From Variovorax sp. CAN15 (lineage in GTDB: Bacteria > Pseudomonadota > Gammaproteobacteria > Burkholderiales > Burkholderiaceae_C), in contig NZ_JASMRZ010000003.1 of NCBI RefSeq assembly GCF_030462475.1, forward strand, positions 1 through 63,030: 63,030 nt of DNA, in the 5' to 3' direction. Of the stretch, positions 15,125 through 23,992 are shown one piece after another. A program made the translations under genes and the position numbers. Under the pieces are notes generated by a model. That model saw nothing but the letters and a program-made list of their open reading frames with translations, ran no database searches and was not told where the DNA came from. Position 1 is the first letter of the stretch. The number at the start of each line of letters is the position of its first letter.

Positions 15125-16702
15125 CTACAGCAGCTCTTCGCCCACGATCGGCAGCAGCAGCCAGTTCTTGAAGCGCAGCCAGAGGAACTCGCCCGGCTCG
15201 TCCTCGTGGACGATGTCGCCGCCGGCATCGTCGTACTCCAGCCACTGCACGCGCCGGCCGTTGGGCGCGAGCCGCAGGCGGTAGCCGAGGTTGACGCGCT
15301 CGCCGCTCATGAGCCTGTCGTAGTCCTTCACCAGCTCGGGGCTGTCGATGACCAGCCCCATCTCGGTGTTGACCGCGGCCGAACGGTGATCGAGGTTCAT
15401 CGAGCCGACGAAGAAGCGTTCGTCATCCACCACTGCCAGCTTGGCATGCAGCCGGCTGATCGATTTACCGAAGTCGCCGAAACGCCCCGATTTTCCGGTG
15501 AGCGTGGGCGCGATCTCGTAGATGGTGACGCCGATCTTCAGCATGTCGGCGCGGTAGCGCTCGTAGCCCGCGTAGGCCAGCGGCTCGTCGGTGGCGCCCA
15601 GCGAGTTCGTGACCACCGTGATGCGCCCTCCGCGCTCGATGGCCGCCTTCATCATCGCCATGCCGTGCGCGCCCGGAATGAAGTAGGGCGAGCCGATCTT
15701 CACCTCGCGCTTCGCCGAATTGATGACGCTTAGCGCGCCCTCGGTCACGCTGCCGGCGTAGGCGGCGTCGGGCTTGCGCGTGATCTTCTCGGGGTCGTCC
15801 ACGAACAGCGTCGACGGCGCCCAGTAGCGCTCGACGTTGCCCGCGATGAGCTGCTGGCCCACGGGCGACTTGTCGAGCACGTCGCGCTGGTGCATGGCCA
15901 CGTCGGGTACGGCCGTGCGCGCGATGGCGTCGAAGCGCTTCTGCGCCTCCTCCACCGGCATGCGCAGCGGCGCGATCTGCCCGATGGGGCGCACGTGCTC
16001 GCTGTTCCAGTAGCGGTCGAAGCCCTCGGACATCTGGCGCACCACCGGGCCGCTGGACAGCACGTCCATGTCGATGAAATTCGCCGCCGTGCTGCGCATG
16101 AAGTATTCGTTGGCGATGTTGCGCCCGCCCGAGACCGCGAAGCTGTTGTCGGCCACCAGGAGCTTGTTGTGCATGCGGTGGTTGATGCGGCCGAAATCGG
16201 TCAGCGAGAACAGCAGCCGCGTCGCCAGAGAATCGGCGCGCGAGGGCAGCGGGTTGAACAGCCGCACCTCGATGTTCGGGAACGCCGACAGCGTGCTGAA
16301 CACCTCGTCCTCGCCCGCGGTGTACAGGTCGTCCACCAGCAGCCGCACGCGCACGCCGCGCGCCGCGGCCTCGCGCAGTTCCTTGAGGAACAGCAGGCCG
16401 ACGTCGTCCTTCTGGATCAGGTAGTACTGCACGTCGAGCGATTTCTCGGCGTGCCGCGCGAGCGAGATGCGCGCGTCGAAGGCGAAGGCCGCCTCCGGCA
16501 GCAGCCGGAAGCCCGAAAGCGAGGTCGACCCGTCCGGCGTGCCCTTGGCCGCGAGCTGCCCGAGCTCGGTCTGCGACACGTCGGTGAAGGCCGTGACCAC
16601 CGGGCGCGGCTGCGGCGGCGGCAGGCTCGCGCAGCCTGCCAGCCAGAGGGCGGCGGCGCCAAGGGCGAGAGCGGCGAATCGGCGGACGGTGGAGGCGCGC
16701 AT
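15125..16702 (-). CDS. Phospholipase D family lipoprotein (ClsC-like)
   Basis: The 525-aa protein has a lipoprotein signal with lipobox LAGC near residue 24. Two HKD motifs follow: HNKLLVADNSFAVSGGRN in the first half and HAKLAVVDDERFFVGSMN in the second. Two such motifs form one phosphatidyl-transfer active site, as in cardiolipin synthases and phospholipases D. The length and lipoprotein anchor resemble the ClsC-like proteins of proteobacteria, which usually act at the periplasmic face. It is divergent from the membrane protein gene at 16775 with a 72-nt gap. Confidence 0.88.
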   Translation of the reverse strand: MRASTVRRFAALALGAAALWLAGCASLPPPQPRPVVTAFTDVSQTELGQLAAKGTPDGSTSLSGFRLLPEAAFAFDARISLARHAEKSLDVQYYLIQKDDVGLLFLKELREAAARGVRVRLLVDDLYTAGEDEVFSTLSAFPNIEVRLFNPLPSRADSLATRLLFSLTDFGRINHRMHNKLLVADNSFAVSGGRNIANEYFMRSTAANFIDMDVLSSGPVVRQMSEGFDRYWNSEHVRPIGQIAPLRMPVEEAQKRFDAIARTAVPDVAMHQRDVLDKSPVGQQLIAGNVERYWAPSTLFVDDPEKITRKPDAAYAGSVTEGALSVINSAKREVKIGSPYFIPGAHGMAMMKAAIERGGRITVVTNSLGATDEPLAYAGYERYRADMLKIGVTIYEIAPTLTGKSGRFGDFGKSISRLHAKLAVVDDERFFVGSMNLDHRSAAVNTEMGLVIDSPELVKDYDRLMSGERVNLGYRLRLAPNGRRVQWLEYDDAGGDIVHEDEPGEFLWLRFKNWLLLPIVGEELL

Positions 16703-16774
16703 GGGCCGAACTGTAGCTCGCGGCGAGCCCGGATGGCGGGCCTATCATCGAAGCGAAACAAAAGGAAAAGAAGC

Positions 16775-18004
16775 GTGCTTAACGGCTTGTGGCTGGGTTT
16801 CTTCGGGGTGGCGGCATTGGCGGCGCTGGTGCGCTGGCTGGTCGGGGGCGACCCGAGCGTGTTCGCGGCGCTGGTCGAAAGCCTGTTCGCGATGGCGCGG
16901 CTGGCGGTCGAGGTGATGGTGCTGCTCTTCGGCACGCTCACGCTGTGGCTGGGCTTCCTGCGCATCGCAGAGGCGGCGGGGCTGGTGGGCTGGCTCGCGC
17001 GGCTGCTGGGGCCGCTGTTCAGGCGCCTCATGCCGGGCGTGCCGGCAGGGCATCCGGCCCTCGGGCTCATCACCATGAACTTCGCGGCCAACGCGCTGGG
17101 GCTGGACAACGCCGCCACGCCCATCGGCCTGAAGGCCATGCGCGAGCTGCAGCGGCTGAACCCCGACCCGGTGACGGCCACCAACGCGCAGATCCTCTTC
17201 CTGGTGCTCAATGCCTCGTCGCTGACGCTGCTGCCCGTCACCATCTTCATGTACCGCGCGCAGCAGGGCGCGGGGGACCCGACGCTCGTGTTCCTGCCGA
17301 TCCTGCTTGCCACCAGCGCCTCCACGCTGGTCGGGCTGTTGTCGGTGGCAGTGTCGCAGCGCCTGCGGCTGTGGGACCCGGTCGTGCTGGCCTACCTGGT
17401 GCCGGGCGCCCTGATGCTGGGCGGCTTCATGGCGCTCCTGGGCACGCTGTCGGCGGCGGCCATCGCTTCGCTGTCCTCACTGCTGGGCAACCTGACCCTG
17501 TTCGGTGTGATCGTCGTGTTCCTGCTGGCCGGCGCCATCCGCCGCATCAAGGTGTACGAATGCTTCATCGAGGGCGCGAAGGAAGGCTTCGACATCGCGA
17601 AGAACCTGCTGCCCTACCTGGTGGCGATGCTGTGCGCCATCGGCGTGCTGCGCGCGTCGGGTGCGCTCGACTTCGCGCTCGGCGGCCTGCGCTGGCTGGC
17701 GACGGCGGTGGGTTTCGACGCGCGCTTCGTCGACGCCATGCCCACCGCGCTGGTCAAGCCCTTCTCGGGCAGCGCGGCCCGCGCGATGCTGATCGAGACC
17801 ATGAAGAGCCAGGGCGTCGACAGCTTCCCCGCGCTGGTGGCCGCCACCATCCAGGGCAGCACCGAGACCACCTTCTACGTGCTGGCCGTGTACTTCGGCG
17901 CGGTCGGCATCCAGCGCGCGCGGCACGCGGTGTCGTGCGCGCTGCTGGCCGAGCTGGCGGGCGTGGTGGCCGCCGTCGCGGTGTGCTACTGGTTCTTCGG
18001 CTGA
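16775..18004 (+). CDS. Fused SpmA/SpmB-type nucleoside-recognition membrane protein
   Basis: The 409-aa membrane protein contains two Gate/nucleoside-recognition-type halves. The first half (NFAANALGLDNAATPIGLKA) resembles SpmA, and the second (PFSGSAARAMLIETM and AATIQGSTETTFYVLAVYFG) resembles SpmB. In spore formers these are separate genes; a fused form is usual in non-sporulating proteobacteria, where the function is not established. I chose the GTG at 16775 because AAAGGAAAAG precedes it. Its last 19 nt overlap the end of the convergent alkylsulfatase gene. Confidence 0.82.
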   Translation: MLNGLWLGFFGVAALAALVRWLVGGDPSVFAALVESLFAMARLAVEVMVLLFGTLTLWLGFLRIAEAAGLVGWLARLLGPLFRRLMPGVPAGHPALGLITMNFAANALGLDNAATPIGLKAMRELQRLNPDPVTATNAQILFLVLNASSLTLLPVTIFMYRAQQGAGDPTLVFLPILLATSASTLVGLLSVAVSQRLRLWDPVVLAYLVPGALMLGGFMALLGTLSAAAIASLSSLLGNLTLFGVIVVFLLAGAIRRIKVYECFIEGAKEGFDIAKNLLPYLVAMLCAIGVLRASGALDFALGGLRWLATAVGFDARFVDAMPTALVKPFSGSAARAMLIETMKSQGVDSFPALVAATIQGSTETTFYVLAVYFGAVGIQRARHAVSCALLAELAGVVAAVAVCYWFFG

Positions 18005-19992
18005 GCCCTGGGCTCGACGACCGGGAACATCGGCTCGAAGGTGTCGAGCATCGACATCAGCTCCGCCAGCTTCGATCGGTCACCGTCGATCTTCACCTTG
18101 CCGGCGAGCACCGCCGCCGGGAAGCTGGTTTCCTTCAGCGTGATCGCGTCCAGCGTGGCGCGGCTCAGCGTCACGCTGGCGTCGGCGTCCGGCTGGCGCC
18201 CGGTGATGTGCGTGAGCGCCGAGTTTTCCAGCGTCAGCACGAACTGCTGGCTGGAATCGGTGAAGTTCCAGTTGATGGCCATCTTCTTTCCCTCGGCCTT
18301 GGCGGCGTTCAGCCGCACGCCGAGGAAGTCGAAAAACAGGTCGTTGCTCACGGCCTTGAGCGAATCCGCATTGGCGCTGTTGCCGGCCGCGATCTTCGGC
18401 ACGCCGTTGCGCAGCTCCATCGCGCCCACGAGATACGCGCTGCGCCAGGTGCCGGCCTCCGACTGGTAGCCCATCTGCTCCAGCGCGTCGGCGCCCAGTT
18501 CGCGGGCCGCGCGGTTGGCCGGGTCGGCGTAGACCACCTGGCTCATCGCACTGGCCACCCAGCGGAACTCGCCCTTCCTGAAATCTTCGCGGGCGCGCGC
18601 GACCACCGCATCGGCGCCGCCCATGTACTCGACCGTCTTCTTCGCGTAGGCCACCGGCGGCAGCGGGTTCAGGTTGGCGGGGTTGGCGTCGTACCAGCCC
18701 AGGTACTTCTGGTACACGGCCTTGGCGTTGTGGCGCAGCGTGCCGTAGTAGCCGCGCGCGGACCACTCCTGCTCCAGGCTCGCGGGCATGCGCAGCGTCT
18801 CGGCGATGTCGGCCGCCGTGTAGCCCTGGTTGAGCAGGCGCAGCGACTGGTCGTTGATGAACTTGTACATGTCGCGCTGCTTCTTCAGCAGATCGACGAT
18901 GCGCTCCTGCCCGAAGGTGGGCCAGTGGTGCTGCGCGATCAGCACCTCGGCCTTGCCGCCGAAGGCCACGCGCGCCTCGTCGATGTACTTCGACCACAGG
19001 TTGCCGTCGCGCACCTCCGCACCGCGGATGGTGTAGAGGTTGTGCATGTTGTGCGTCACGTCCTCCGCCATGTTCAGCACGCGGAACTGCGGCAGGTACA
19101 TCAGCATTTCCGAAGGCGCCTCGGAGCCCGGCACGAGCCGGAAGACGAACTGCACGCCGTCGATGCTGCGTTCCTCCGTCGGCTTGTCGATGGTGGACGT
19201 GGGCGCGATCAGCGACATGGTGCCGCGCGCCAGCGCCTTGCCCAGGCCGGTGTCGACCTGCCCGCGCGGGCCCGGCGGCAGCAGCGTGCCGAACTGGTAC
19301 TGCGAGCGCCGGCTCATCGCATTGCCCGCGAGGATGTTCTCGGCCACCGCCGTTTCCATGAAGCCCGAAGGCGCGAGCACCTGTACACGGCCCGCCTTCA
19401 CGTCGGCCTCGTCGATCACGCCCTTCACGCCGCCGAAGTGGTCGGCATGGCCGTGCGTGTAGATCACCGTGCCCACCGGCTTGCGCGGGCGGTGCTGGTA
19501 GTAGAGCTCGAGCGCGGCGCGCGCGGTCTCGGCGGCCAGCAGCGGATCGATGACGATCAGCGAGCTGTCGCCTTCGACGATCGTCATGTTCGCGAGGTCG
19601 AAGCCGCGCACCTGGTAGACGCGCTCCGTCACCTTGAAGAGGCCGTGGATCGCGTTGAGCTGCGCCTGCCGCCACAGGCTCGGATTGACGGTATCGGCCG
19701 GCGCATCGGCCTTGAGGAAGTCGTAGGGCTTCATGTTCCACACCGGACGCGCGCCGGAGCCCGGCACCAGCGCGTCGGGCACGGTGCCGACGAAGCCGTG
19801 CATCGCGTCCTCGAAGTCCTGCCGGTTGGCGAAGGGCAGCGTCTTCGCCATCTCGGCGTTGGCCTGCAGTGTCGAGGGTTCGGGCGCCCTGGGCGCGATC
19901 TGCGCGAAGGAAGCCGACGGTGCGCCCAGCATGCACGCAAGGGCGACGAGCGCAACGTGGAAGGAGGAAGGAGCGGACGATGAAGATGTCAT
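17986..19992 (-). CDS. Alkyl sulfatase of the SdsA1 type (metallo-beta-lactamase fold)
   Basis: The 668-aa protein has a signal peptide (about residues 1-30, ending SASFAQ). The catalytic domain carries the zinc motif THGHADHFGG and the later AEDVTHNMHNLYTIRGAEVRD region. A helical dimerisation domain and a C-terminal SCP2-like domain (QQFVLTLENSALTHITGRQP) follow, which binds alkyl chains. This is the full SdsA1 domain order and length. Such enzymes hydrolyse primary alkyl sulfates such as dodecyl sulfate to alcohol and sulfate in the periplasm or outside the cell. A LysR gene is divergent with a 73-nt gap, as in sdsAB, and is the likely regulator. Confidence 0.9.
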   Translation of the reverse strand: MTSSSSAPSSFHVALVALACMLGAPSASFAQIAPRAPEPSTLQANAEMAKTLPFANRQDFEDAMHGFVGTVPDALVPGSGARPVWNMKPYDFLKADAPADTVNPSLWRQAQLNAIHGLFKVTERVYQVRGFDLANMTIVEGDSSLIVIDPLLAAETARAALELYYQHRPRKPVGTVIYTHGHADHFGGVKGVIDEADVKAGRVQVLAPSGFMETAVAENILAGNAMSRRSQYQFGTLLPPGPRGQVDTGLGKALARGTMSLIAPTSTIDKPTEERSIDGVQFVFRLVPGSEAPSEMLMYLPQFRVLNMAEDVTHNMHNLYTIRGAEVRDGNLWSKYIDEARVAFGGKAEVLIAQHHWPTFGQERIVDLLKKQRDMYKFINDQSLRLLNQGYTAADIAETLRMPASLEQEWSARGYYGTLRHNAKAVYQKYLGWYDANPANLNPLPPVAYAKKTVEYMGGADAVVARAREDFRKGEFRWVASAMSQVVYADPANRAARELGADALEQMGYQSEAGTWRSAYLVGAMELRNGVPKIAAGNSANADSLKAVSNDLFFDFLGVRLNAAKAEGKKMAINWNFTDSSQQFVLTLENSALTHITGRQPDADASVTLSRATLDAITLKETSFPAAVLAGKVKIDGDRSKLAELMSMLDTFEPMFPVVEPRAQPKNQ

Positions 19993-20027
19993 CCGGCGAT
20001 TCTGCGAAGCGCCAGAACCATTGGCAA

Positions 20028-20060
20028 ATGCAAAATATGCGCTTCCTTTTGAAGCAAAAC
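20028..20060. promoter_or_regulatory. LysR-type operator region between alkylsulfatase and its regulator
   Basis: The 73-bp divergent gap contains the inverted repeat GCTTC-N5-GAAGC (20041-20055) and A-rich repeats of GCAAAA on either side. Dyads of this size in a divergent LysR promoter usually mark the regulator's recognition site. Confidence 0.4.
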
Positions 20061-20065
20061 GCAAA

Positions 20066-20986
20066 ATGCAGCTTCGTCAGCTCCAGCATCTCGTCGCCCT
20101 CGCCGACCAGGGCAGCTTCGGCCGCGCGGCCCAGGCGGTGCATCTTTCGCAGCCCGCCCTCTCGCGCAGCATCGAGAACCTGGAAGAGAACCTGCAGGCG
20201 CGCCTGGTCGACCGCGCCTACGGCAGCGTGCGCTTCACCCAGGCCGGCGAACTGGTGCTGGCACGCGCCCGCGAGCTGCTGGCCGATGCGCAGCAGATCG
20301 CGCGCGACGTGCTCCAACTCGAAGGCCTGGCCATCGGCAGCCTCGCGGTCGGCTTCGGCCCCTTCGCGGCCGGCACGCTGGGCCGCGCGGCTCTGTCGCT
20401 CATGGTGCAGCGCCACCCGCAGCTGCAGATGCGCATGGAAGTGGCCGACACCGCCACGCTGTGCGAGCGCCTGCACCGCCGCGAGCTCGACCTGTTCGTG
20501 GCCGACACGCGCGACCTGACCAAGCAGCAGCCCGGCCTGAAGCTCGCGCGGCTGCCCAACCTGCCGGTGTCCTTCTTCGTGCGGACGAAGCATCCGCTGC
20601 TCAAGCTCAAGACCCGGCCCGTGCCACTCGAAAAGCTGATGGCCCATCCCGTCGCCGGCCCGCGTCTGCCGGCCGAGGTGGCGCTGCAGTTCGACCGGGT
20701 CGCGCCGCGCGGCGACCGCGGCGTGTTCAACGTGAGCTGCGACGACGCCGGCACGCTGCGCCACCTGGCGCTCACGGCCGACGCGGTGATCCTTGCGCCG
20801 GTCGCTCCCGTGGCGGGCCACGACACCGACACCCTCGTTCCCCTGCCGGTGGCGGGCCTGGAGCGCATGCAGACGCATTACAGCCTCGTCACGCTGGCCG
20901 CGCGCACGCCCTCTCCGGCGGCCGCCGCCTATACCCGGCTGGTGACCGAGTTGATGGACCCGCTCGGGCATGCCGGCGGGCGCTGA
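20066..20986 (+). CDS. LysR-family regulator, probable activator of the alkylsulfatase
   Basis: The 306-aa protein has an N-terminal helix-turn-helix (LRQLQHLVALADQGSFGRAA, then QAVHLSQPALSRSIENLE) and a substrate-binding domain from about residue 90. It is divergent from the SdsA1-like gene, which matches the known sdsA-sdsB arrangement in Pseudomonas, where SdsB is a LysR activator. The ATG at 20066 begins directly at the conserved MQLRQLQHL. The inducer would be an alkyl sulfate or its product if the analogy holds. Confidence 0.88.
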   Translation: MQLRQLQHLVALADQGSFGRAAQAVHLSQPALSRSIENLEENLQARLVDRAYGSVRFTQAGELVLARARELLADAQQIARDVLQLEGLAIGSLAVGFGPFAAGTLGRAALSLMVQRHPQLQMRMEVADTATLCERLHRRELDLFVADTRDLTKQQPGLKLARLPNLPVSFFVRTKHPLLKLKTRPVPLEKLMAHPVAGPRLPAEVALQFDRVAPRGDRGVFNVSCDDAGTLRHLALTADAVILAPVAPVAGHDTDTLVPLPVAGLERMQTHYSLVTLAARTPSPAAAAYTRLVTELMDPLGHAGGR

Positions 20987-21027
20987 GCCAAAATGGCCCT
21001 CCGCCTTCAAGCCTTTGCTTCTTTTCA

Positions 21028-21537
21028 GTGACCACTCCCCGCCGGGCCCAGCCGCCCTCCTTTTCGTCCGACGAGTTCCGTGAAGCCCTCGGCATGTTCG
21101 CCACCGGCGTCACCGTCGTGACCGCGCGCGCGGCGGACGGCGCGCTGGTCGGCCTCACGGCCAACTCCTTCAATTCGGTGTCGCTGACGCCGCCGCTGGT
21201 GCTGTGGAGCCTGTCGCGCGCGGCCGGCTCGATGCCCGCGCTCAGCGCCGGCTCGCACTACACGGTGAACATCCTCGCAGCCAACCAGAAGGCACTGGCC
21301 GAGCGCTTCGCCACCAAGAACATCGACCGCTGGGCCGACGTGGCCTTCACCGAGGGCCTGGGCGGCGCGCCGGTGCTGGTGGGCGCCGCGGCCAGCTTCG
21401 AGTGCTTCAACCGCAGCCGCTATGACGAAGGCGATCACGTGATCTTCGTCGGCGAGGTGGAGCGCTGCTCGCACGATGCGGGCGCATCGCCGCTGCTCTT
21501 CCACGGCGGGCGCTTCTACACAGAGCATCCCTTGTGA
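21028..21537 (+). CDS. Flavin reductase domain protein
   Basis: The 169-aa protein starts with GTG and shows the flavin-reductase fold signatures FREALGMFATGVTVVTARA, LVGLTANSFNSVSLTPPLVL and a terminal HGGRFY. These NAD(P)H:flavin oxidoreductases supply reduced FMN or FAD to two-component monooxygenases, or act as stand-alone FMN-binding proteins. No monooxygenase partner lies next to it. It follows the LysR gene by 41 nt and overlaps the next gene by 4 nt, so the two small genes are co-translated. Confidence 0.85.
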   Translation: MTTPRRAQPPSFSSDEFREALGMFATGVTVVTARAADGALVGLTANSFNSVSLTPPLVLWSLSRAAGSMPALSAGSHYTVNILAANQKALAERFATKNIDRWADVAFTEGLGGAPVLVGAAASFECFNRSRYDEGDHVIFVGEVERCSHDAGASPLLFHGGRFYTEHPL

Positions 21538-22037
21538 CCTGTCGCCCTGCGCTCCTGCTTGTCCTGCTGCTCGCCGCGCAGACCGGCACGGCGCAGGAAG
21601 CCGCAGCGCCGGTCAAGCAGAACTGGTTCGACGACCCGTTCTTCCAGCTTTCATCGGGCCTGCCGGCCTGCGCCGTACCCGAGGGTCCGTTCTATACGAC
21701 CGAGGAACGCCGCCTGCAGACTCATTCGCGGCTGGAGCGCGGCACCACCTGCTGGCTGGCCGGCAAGTGCGCCGACAGCAACGCCTACCGCTACGACAAG
21801 CCGCTCGCGCCCAAGGTGCGCGCCGCGCTGCTGGCCGTGCCGGGGGTGAAGAAGGGCAGCGTCTGGGTCATCATCCAGCGCCGCTGGGTGTACCTGCAGG
21901 GCTGCGTGCCGGACGCGGCGCTCGCGAAGAAGCTGGAGCGCGCCGCGCGCGCGGTGGCCGACGTGGAAACCGTGGTGCCGGATCTGATGACGGGCACGCG
22001 GGGCAAACCCCCTTATCCGGTGGCCGCGACAAGGTAG
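21534..22037 (+). CDS. Exported BON-like hypothetical protein
   Basis: The 167-aa protein has a GTG start overlapping the flavin reductase stop, a short signal peptide (LLLVLLLAAQTGTAQ) and a mature part with four cysteines. The C-terminal 75 residues (KVRAALLAVPGVKKGSVWVI, then LQGCVPDAALAKKLERAARA) look like a BON domain, a phospholipid- or envelope-associated module of about 60 residues. Its middle (CWLAGKCADSNAYRYD) is distinctive. It is probably periplasmic; its function is unknown. Coupling to a flavin reductase gene may be incidental. Confidence 0.7.
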   Translation: MTCRPALLLVLLLAAQTGTAQEAAAPVKQNWFDDPFFQLSSGLPACAVPEGPFYTTEERRLQTHSRLERGTTCWLAGKCADSNAYRYDKPLAPKVRAALLAVPGVKKGSVWVIIQRRWVYLQGCVPDAALAKKLERAARAVADVETVVPDLMTGTRGKPPYPVAATR

Positions 22038-22124
22038 AGAGCCCCGCCGTCGCGCAACGAACACGCGGGCGCGATACGATCATCGGATGAATCCGGCGAC
22101 TCCTCGCCGCGAACGACGATCCGA

Positions 22125-23033
22125 ATGATCCAGCGCAAGACCCACCTCGACAGCCTCGCCATCGGCCTGCTCATTGCCTGCTGCGCCTTCTGGGGCCTGC
22201 AGCAGATCCTCATCAAGACCACCGTGGCCGAGGTGCCGCCGATGTGGCAGGCCACGATCCGCATGGTCGGCGCGACGGCGCTGCTGTGGCTTTGGTGCGT
22301 GTGGCGGCGCGTGCCGCTGTTCGAGCGCGACGGCACGCTGTGGCCGGGCCTGCTGGCGGGCGTGCTGTTCTCGGGCGAGTTCGCCGGCATCTACCTGGGG
22401 CTGCAGCACACCAGCGCGTCGCGGCTCACCGTGTTCCTCTACACCGCGCCCTTCTGGGTCTCGCTGCTGCTGCCGCGCTGGGTGCCGGCCGAGCGGCTGC
22501 GCGGCTTCCAGTGGCTGGGGCTCTTCATCGCCTTCTCGGGCGTGGTGCTGGCCTTCAGCGAGGGCTTCGCCCACATGAGTTCGTCGCAGCTCATCGGCGA
22601 CGGCATGGCGCTGGCGGCCGGCATGCTCTGGGGCCTGACCACGCTCACGCTGCGCACCACGCGCCTTGCCACGGCCAGCGCCGAGAAGACGCTGTTCTAC
22701 CAGGTGGCGGTCACGGCGGCGATGTGCCCGGTGCTCTCGCTGGTGCTCGGCGAGCACTGGGGCTTCTCGTACTCGGCGTGGGCCTGGACTTCCATCGGCC
22801 TGCAGACCGCGGTGGGCGCCTTCGCCAGCTACCTCGCATGGATGTGGCTGCTGCGGCACTACCCGGCCACGCAGATGTCGTCCTTCACATTTCTCACGCC
22901 GCTGTTCGCGCTGGTGTTCGGCGTGGCGCTGCTGAAGGAGCCGCTCACGGCGCAGCTGATCGTGGCGCTGGTCGGCGTGGCGCTGGGCATCGTGCTGGTG
23001 AACCGGCGGCCTGCGGTACAACGCAGCGCATGA
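22125..23033 (+). CDS. DMT-superfamily transporter (EamA domains)
   Basis: The 302-aa protein has ten predicted membrane helices in two EamA repeats; the first opens AIGLLIACCAFWGLQQILIK and the second begins near residue 155. Members export or import amino acids, metabolites or drugs. The stop codon overlaps the start of the glutaminase gene (ATGA), so the two are likely one operon. A role in exporting glutamate, glutamine or a related metabolite is only a guess from that link. Confidence 0.88.
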   Translation: MIQRKTHLDSLAIGLLIACCAFWGLQQILIKTTVAEVPPMWQATIRMVGATALLWLWCVWRRVPLFERDGTLWPGLLAGVLFSGEFAGIYLGLQHTSASRLTVFLYTAPFWVSLLLPRWVPAERLRGFQWLGLFIAFSGVVLAFSEGFAHMSSSQLIGDGMALAAGMLWGLTTLTLRTTRLATASAEKTLFYQVAVTAAMCPVLSLVLGEHWGFSYSAWAWTSIGLQTAVGAFASYLAWMWLLRHYPATQMSSFTFLTPLFALVFGVALLKEPLTAQLIVALVGVALGIVLVNRRPAVQRSA

Positions 23034-23974
23034 GCAGCAAGACCACCCGATTCCAGCCCGTCCTCGACGAGATCTTCGCCACCCTGCGCCCCCGGCTAGG
23101 CCAGGGCGGCACCGTCGCCAGCTACATACCGGCGCTCGCGCGCGTCGATGCGCGGCAGTTCGGCATCGCGCTGCGCACCTGCGAGGGCGAGGAGGCCGGC
23201 GCGGGCGACTTCGAGACGCCCTTCTCCATCCAGAGCGTGTCCAAGCTCTTCACGCTCACGCTTGCCATGCAGCGCATGGGCGACGCGCTGTGGGAGCGCA
23301 TCGGCCGCGAGCCCTCGGGCAATCCGTTCAACTCGCTGGTGCAGCTGGAGAACGAACAGGGCAAGCCGCGCAACCCCTTCATCAATGCCGGCGCCATCGC
23401 GGTGGCCGACCGGCTGGTGAGCCAGGCCAGGGCCGGCGGCGGCAGCGCCAAGGCCGACATCCTCGCGCTCATGTCGAACCTGTGCGGCGAGCCCATCGCC
23501 TTCGACGACGAGGTGGCGAAGTCGGAGGCCGACACCGGCTTTCGCAACATCGCGCTGGCCAACTTCATGAAGAGCTTCGGCAAGATCGACAACGACGTCG
23601 AGACCGTGCTGGACACCTACTTCCACCAGTGCGCACTGCGCATGAGCTGTCGCCAGCTGGCGCGCGCCGCCGCCTTCCTGTGCCGCGACGGGGCGCATCC
23701 CATCGACGGCGAGCCCGAAGTCACGGGCGAGCGGCAGACGCGCCGCATCAACGCGCTGATGCTCACCTGCGGCACTTACGACGCGGCGGGTGACGTGGCC
23801 TTCTCCATCGGCCTGCCCTGCAAGAGTGGCGTGGGCGGCGGCATCGTCGCGGTGGTGCCCGACAGGCTCACGCTGTGCGTGTGGTCGCCCGCGCTCGACG
23901 CCACCGGCAATTCGCTGCTGGGCATGAAGGCGCTCGAAATGTTCGTGGCGCGCACGGGGCTCTCGGTTTTCTGA
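23030..23974 (+). CDS. glsA: Glutaminase
   Basis: The 314-aa protein matches bacterial glutaminase of the serine-dependent (beta-lactamase-like) type. It shows an SVSK element (S69-x-x-K72) inside FSIQSVSKLF, the segment NPFINAGAI, a conserved SEADTGFRNIALANFMKSFG and GLPCKSGVGGGI near the end. It converts glutamine to glutamate and ammonia in the cytoplasm. The family length is about 305-315 aa, so it is complete. It is translationally coupled to the upstream EamA transporter. Confidence 0.93.
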   Translation: MSSKTTRFQPVLDEIFATLRPRLGQGGTVASYIPALARVDARQFGIALRTCEGEEAGAGDFETPFSIQSVSKLFTLTLAMQRMGDALWERIGREPSGNPFNSLVQLENEQGKPRNPFINAGAIAVADRLVSQARAGGGSAKADILALMSNLCGEPIAFDDEVAKSEADTGFRNIALANFMKSFGKIDNDVETVLDTYFHQCALRMSCRQLARAAAFLCRDGAHPIDGEPEVTGERQTRRINALMLTCGTYDAAGDVAFSIGLPCKSGVGGGIVAVVPDRLTLCVWSPALDATGNSLLGMKALEMFVARTGLSVF

Positions 23975-23992
23975 GCCGTCGCCCCAGGGCGA

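Noticed and set aside
15025..15228. Short minus-strand frames between the second binding protein and the phospholipase gene
   Set aside because: They overlap the phospholipase C-terminus out of frame and have no ribosome site or conserved pattern.
16789..19983. A 1064-aa open frame on the plus strand
   Set aside because: It crosses the SpmA/SpmB-like gene and runs antisense to the alkylsulfatase; composition is Arg/His/Gly-rich with no motif.
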